A model generated the notes under the pieces. The model did no database searches. It saw only the letters and a list, made by a program, of their open reading frames with translations, and was not told the origin of the DNA. Position numbers and translations under genes: made by a program. A stretch of 32,112 nucleotides of DNA from an uncultured Porphyromonadaceae bacterium (GTDB lineage Bacteria > Bacteroidota > Bacteroidia > Bacteroidales > Muribaculaceae). Location of the stretch: positions 1-32,112 of the forward strand of contig CAMWUJ010000034.1 of NCBI GenBank assembly GCA_947177405.1, read 5' to 3'. Positions 32,062 through 32,112 of the stretch are shown piece by piece. Numbering within the stretch: the first letter of the stretch is position 1; each line of letters begins with the position of its first letter.

Positions 32062-32112
32062 GACTCCATCCAATAAAAAATGTTAAATGCAGGGCGGCCT
32101 ATTTTTGAGATA
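32058..32112 (+). repeat. Partial copy of the dispersed hairpin repeat (copy C), cut by the window end
   Basis: Positions 32058-32103 are the reverse complement of 81-127 except for one missing A in a poly-A run. The following TTTTGAGATA equals the sequence that in copy A lies about 45 bases further in, so this copy looks internally deleted. It begins at the TAA stop codon of the Smr gene. Confidence 0.8.

Overview
The window comes from a member of the Bacteroidota, most likely order Bacteroidales and perhaps a gut Muribaculaceae-like lineage (the family is my inference). The support is: a full-length SprA/Sov type IX secretion protein directly downstream of ruvA; a SusC/SusD outer-membrane pair; a hybrid TPR histidine kinase; a DUF2027/Smr protein; and several promoters of the Bacteroides type (-33 TTTG, -7 TAnnTTTG), four of them with a 20-nt spacer. 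Shine-Dalgarno sequences are mostly absent, as usual for this phylum.

Layout. 1-127: part of a dispersed hairpin repeat. 139-1173 (-): ROK sugar kinase. 1588-4188 (+): clpB, closed by a strong terminator. 4264-5937 (-): compact three-gene operon (lipoprotein, small membrane protein, YiiX-like cysteine hydrolase). 5960-6197: complete copy of the hairpin repeat. 6195-10407 (-): signalling block of a TPR histidine kinase split by a frameshift, a NarL-type response regulator with its own promoter and a palindrome, and a secreted WG-repeat protein. 10480-18576 (-): sprA and ruvA. 18699-20246 (+): small secreted protein, recR, GNAT acetyltransferase. 20272-20931 (-): YqgE/AlgH protein. 21216-21407 (+): tiny charged helical protein. 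21505-21578 (-): tRNA-Arg(ACG). 21652-24600 (-): folB, rpiB, engB and an aspartokinase. 24635-29109 (-): SusD-like and SusC-like genes. 29282-32061 (+): DUF2156 protein, polyprenol-phosphate mannosyltransferase-like GT2, Smr-domain protein. 32058-32112: another partial hairpin repeat.

The genes fall into envelope work (SprA, SusC/D, lipoproteins, WG protein, GT2, YiiX-like hydrolase), housekeeping (ClpB, RuvA, RecR, EngB, RpiB, FolB, aspartokinase, tRNA) and one two-component regulator. The most interesting non-coding signal is the repeat family. Both window ends lie inside copies of it (a 47-bp near-identical segment, inverted), and a third, complete copy with 20-bp terminal inverted repeats and a central hairpin sits at 5960-6197. 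Every copy lies at or just after a stop codon, and one supplies two of the three bases of it. I saw no CRISPR array, transposase, integrase, phage genes or rRNA.
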